7,210 nt of DNA from NCBI GenBank assembly GCA_023412635.1, contig JAEYNI010000148.1, positions 1 through 7,210 of the forward strand, read 5' to 3'. This DNA is from Bacillota bacterium (GTDB lineage Bacteria; Bacillota; Clostridia; Acetivibrionales; DSM-1351). The position numbers were made by a program, and so were the translations under genes. This document shows, piece by piece, positions 5,512 through 7,210 of this stretch (position 1 is the first letter of the stretch; each line of letters starts with the position of its first letter). The notes below the pieces were generated by a model that was not told the DNA's origin, made no database searches, and saw only the letters and a program-made list of their open reading frames with translations.

Positions 5512-5552
5512 GCGTGAAATGCACGATGACTTACAAAATGTATTTTTCACGC
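5512..5552. repeat. 8-bp inverted repeat next to the terminator
   Basis: GCGTGAAA (5512-5519) and TTTCACGC (5545-5552) are perfect inverted copies separated by 25 nt. On the minus strand this structure would form just before the terminator hairpin at 5483-5511. It could be an mRNA 3'-end stabiliser or an operator; no function can be assigned. Confidence 0.5.
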
Positions 5553-5572
5553 TATTTCCAATCCGAGTCTAA

Positions 5573-6385
5573 TTATCTCTTCAGGTTATTCGCAATCTGA
5601 AGCATATCATCTGATTGCTGGATAGCTTTTGAGCTTATTTCATATGCCCTTTGAGCAACTATAAGTTTTACCATCTCATCTACTACCGAGACATTTGAGG
5701 ATTCAAGGTAATATTGAGAAATGGTACTCTTTCCTGCTGTATCCTCGCTTGCCTGAACAGGTTCACCAGTTGCGGAATTTCTCTCAAACAGATTTTTTCC
5801 CGTTGCTTCCAATGCATACTTGTTGGGGAAGTGTACCACACCTATAGTTTGATCCAGAGATACTGTTTCTCCTTCTGCATTTTTATAGCTTAGCAGCCCT
5901 TGCGGGGAAACTGTGAGAGTGGATACATCAACCTCAGTATCGAATATTATTTCCTGCTCGGCATCATCTAATACCGAGTATCCGTCGGAGGTTGTCAATT
6001 TCCTCAAGCCATCCTCTGTAACGCTTATTTTAAATGAACCATCTCTGGTATATCTTATTTCTTCATCTGAACACAATATTGTAAAAAAGCCTTCACCCTC
6101 AATTGCAAAATCAAGGGGAGAATCTGTTTTATCCACATTACCTGATTCAAAACTTCTTACTGTAGCATTGACTGCCGTTCCGTGGCCAACCTGAAGATTA
6201 ACCGGTTTCCCACTATTATCAAGTACATAGGCTCTTCCCATGGTTTCATACAGAAGATCCTTGAACTCTGCTCTTTCTTTTTTATAGCCCGTTGTATTTA
6301 CATTTGCAAGGTTATTTGAAATAACATCCACATTGAACTGTTGGGCCTTCATACCGGAACCCGCTGTCCACAATGCTCTCATCAT
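5573..6385 (-). CDS. flgG: Flagellar basal-body rod protein, FlgG type (FlhP-like)
   Basis: This 270-aa protein is of normal FlgG/FlhP length. It has the N-terminal axial signature (SNNLANVNTTGYKKERAEFKDLLYE, residues 23-47), the central LDFAIEGEGFFTI and YTRDGSF blocks (about 91-117), and the C-terminal helix ESSNVSVVDEMVKLIVAQRAYE (228-249) that packs with the N-terminal helix in assembled rods. In the family it is exported by the flagellar type III apparatus and forms the distal rod crossing the cell wall. AGGAGG (6395-6400) lies 9 nt upstream of the first of two adjacent ATGs, which I take as the start. It follows the FlgF-type gene by 29 nt, clearly in one operon. FlgG and FlhP naming overlap in Firmicutes; the GEGFF block favours FlgG-like. 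Confidence 0.92.
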   Translation of the reverse strand: MMRALWTAGSGMKAQQFNVDVISNNLANVNTTGYKKERAEFKDLLYETMGRAYVLDNSGKPVNLQVGHGTAVNATVRSFESGNVDKTDSPLDFAIEGEGFFTILCSDEEIRYTRDGSFKISVTEDGLRKLTTSDGYSVLDDAEQEIIFDTEVDVSTLTVSPQGLLSYKNAEGETVSLDQTIGVVHFPNKYALEATGKNLFERNSATGEPVQASEDTAGKSTISQYYLESSNVSVVDEMVKLIVAQRAYEISSKAIQQSDDMLQIANNLKR

Positions 6386-6414
6386 AGTTTTAATCCTCCT
6401 AAGGCAATAAAATA

Positions 6415-7203
6415 TTATATGACAACTCCAACCTCATTCACTGCCTTTTCCAACAGAGAATCATGGGACTGAAGTACCTTTTGATTTGCTTCATATGCCC
6501 TCATTACCGTAATCATGTCAACCATTTCGTCAATAACATTTACATTTGATGCTTCAGTGAAGCCCTGCAAAACTGTACCAGTAAAATCGGAGGTTTCACT
6601 TCCGGCATTTTCTAACAAATTATCGCCGAATTTTCTCAGCTTGGTACCGTCAACAAACTGGGTAATTTTAAGTGTATCTATAATAGTACCGTTCTGAACA
6701 ATATTTCCTTTGTCATCCACAGAGAAGGCACCCGGTTCAAGAGTTATCGGGCCATTCTGCCCCAATACAAGATTACCATCTCTTGTAGCCAATTGATTAT
6801 TTGAATCTAATACAAAGGAACCATCCTTTGTATAATACTCTTTCATCTCACCGTCACCGGCCGGATCAGCCACCCCTATTGTAAAAAACGCAGGACTTGC
6901 TGCTACTGCAGTATTGTCGTCACTAATGGCTATATCCAATGTGTTATTGGTCTGATTCAGTTGACCCTGAGTAAAGTATGTATATATTTCTCCAACATCA
7001 CTGCTTAGTTCCATTGAACCAATATTTGACGAGTTTTTTGTATCATTTATTCTTTTGGTCAACAAGTCGGGAAAGCTTTCAAAGACTACAGTATCCTTTT
7101 TATAGCCTGTAGTATTAACATTTGCCATGTTATTGGTGATAACATCCATTTTTTTGCTGTTTGCAATCATGCTCCAGGCTGAAGTATATAACCCTCTTAT
7201 CAT
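6415..7203 (-). CDS. flgF: Flagellar basal-body rod protein, FlgF type (FlhO-like)
   Basis: The 262-aa product opens MIRGLYTSAWSMIANSKKMD and carries the axial-protein signature TNNMANVNTTGYKKD (23-37) and the C-terminal EASNVNVIDEMVDMITVMRAYEANQKVL helix (from 217). It is therefore a rod/hook-family protein, exported and built into the rod. It differs from its neighbour: the usual DIAI(S)G-E/D-GFF block is split by about a dozen extra residues (SDDNTAVAASPA, about 94-105) before FFTIG, while YTKDGSF (124-130) is kept. The order with the next gene matches flhO-flhP of B. subtilis, and FlhO is the FlgF-like member. The start at 7203 is the only plausible one in view, but its ribosome binding site lies outside the window. 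Confidence 0.88.
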   Translation of the reverse strand: MIRGLYTSAWSMIANSKKMDVITNNMANVNTTGYKKDTVVFESFPDLLTKRINDTKNSSNIGSMELSSDVGEIYTYFTQGQLNQTNNTLDIAISDDNTAVAASPAFFTIGVADPAGDGEMKEYYTKDGSFVLDSNNQLATRDGNLVLGQNGPITLEPGAFSVDDKGNIVQNGTIIDTLKITQFVDGTKLRKFGDNLLENAGSETSDFTGTVLQGFTEASNVNVIDEMVDMITVMRAYEANQKVLQSHDSLLEKAVNEVGVVI

Positions 7204-7210
7204 GAGAATT

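Noticed and set aside
5455..5572. c-di-GMP or other known riboswitch upstream of the rod-binding gene
   Set aside because: The conserved core sequences of GEMM-type riboswitches are not present; only simple dyads are seen.

Overview
This AT-rich window looks like the chromosome of a motile, spore-forming, low-GC Firmicute. The best guess is a member of the Clostridia, possibly a cellulolytic Ruminiclostridium/Acetivibrio-type organism; this is inferred from gene content and protein style, not from a database match. Supporting points are spoVG with a sigma-H-type promoter, a Bacillus-type purine repressor PurR, the Firmicute 'EACEY' form of MurC, a stand-alone rod-binding protein, and strong GGAGG ribosome binding sites.

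Layout, left to right. Positions 1-218 (-) hold the N-terminal part of spoVG, cut by the window edge, with its promoter just upstream at 260-286. Positions 485-1294 (-) hold purR, followed by a strong intrinsic terminator (409-446). A 332-bp divergent spacer (1295-1626) holds two dyads and two PurBox-like sequences, and separates purR from murC (1627-3027, +). murC converges on fabZ (3280-3708, -); the 252 bp between them contain a large imperfect palindrome of about 125 nt. Upstream of fabZ on the minus strand come a membrane-anchored phosphodiester glycosidase (NAGPA family, 3879-5057), a stand-alone rod-binding (FlgJ N-domain-like) protein (5044-5442) that overlaps it by 14 nt, then a FlgG-type (5573-6385) and a FlgF-type (6415-7203) flagellar rod protein.

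The minus-strand genes from 7203 down to 3280 read as one cell-surface cluster: two rod proteins, a rod-binding protein, a predicted extracytoplasmic glycosidase and a fatty-acid dehydratase. From memory, this matches the Bacillus subtilis neighbourhood spoIIID-mbl-flhO-flhP-...-fabZ, so mbl may lie just right of this window. The left part matches the B. subtilis order purR-yabJ-spoVG, but without yabJ. murC supplies the first amino-acid-adding step of peptidoglycan synthesis, so much of the window serves the cell envelope.

I see no clear undescribed defence or mobile system. The points most worth a second look are the translational overlap of a rod-binding protein with a cell-surface glycosidase, the large palindrome at 3117-3241, and the symmetric elements between purR and murC.
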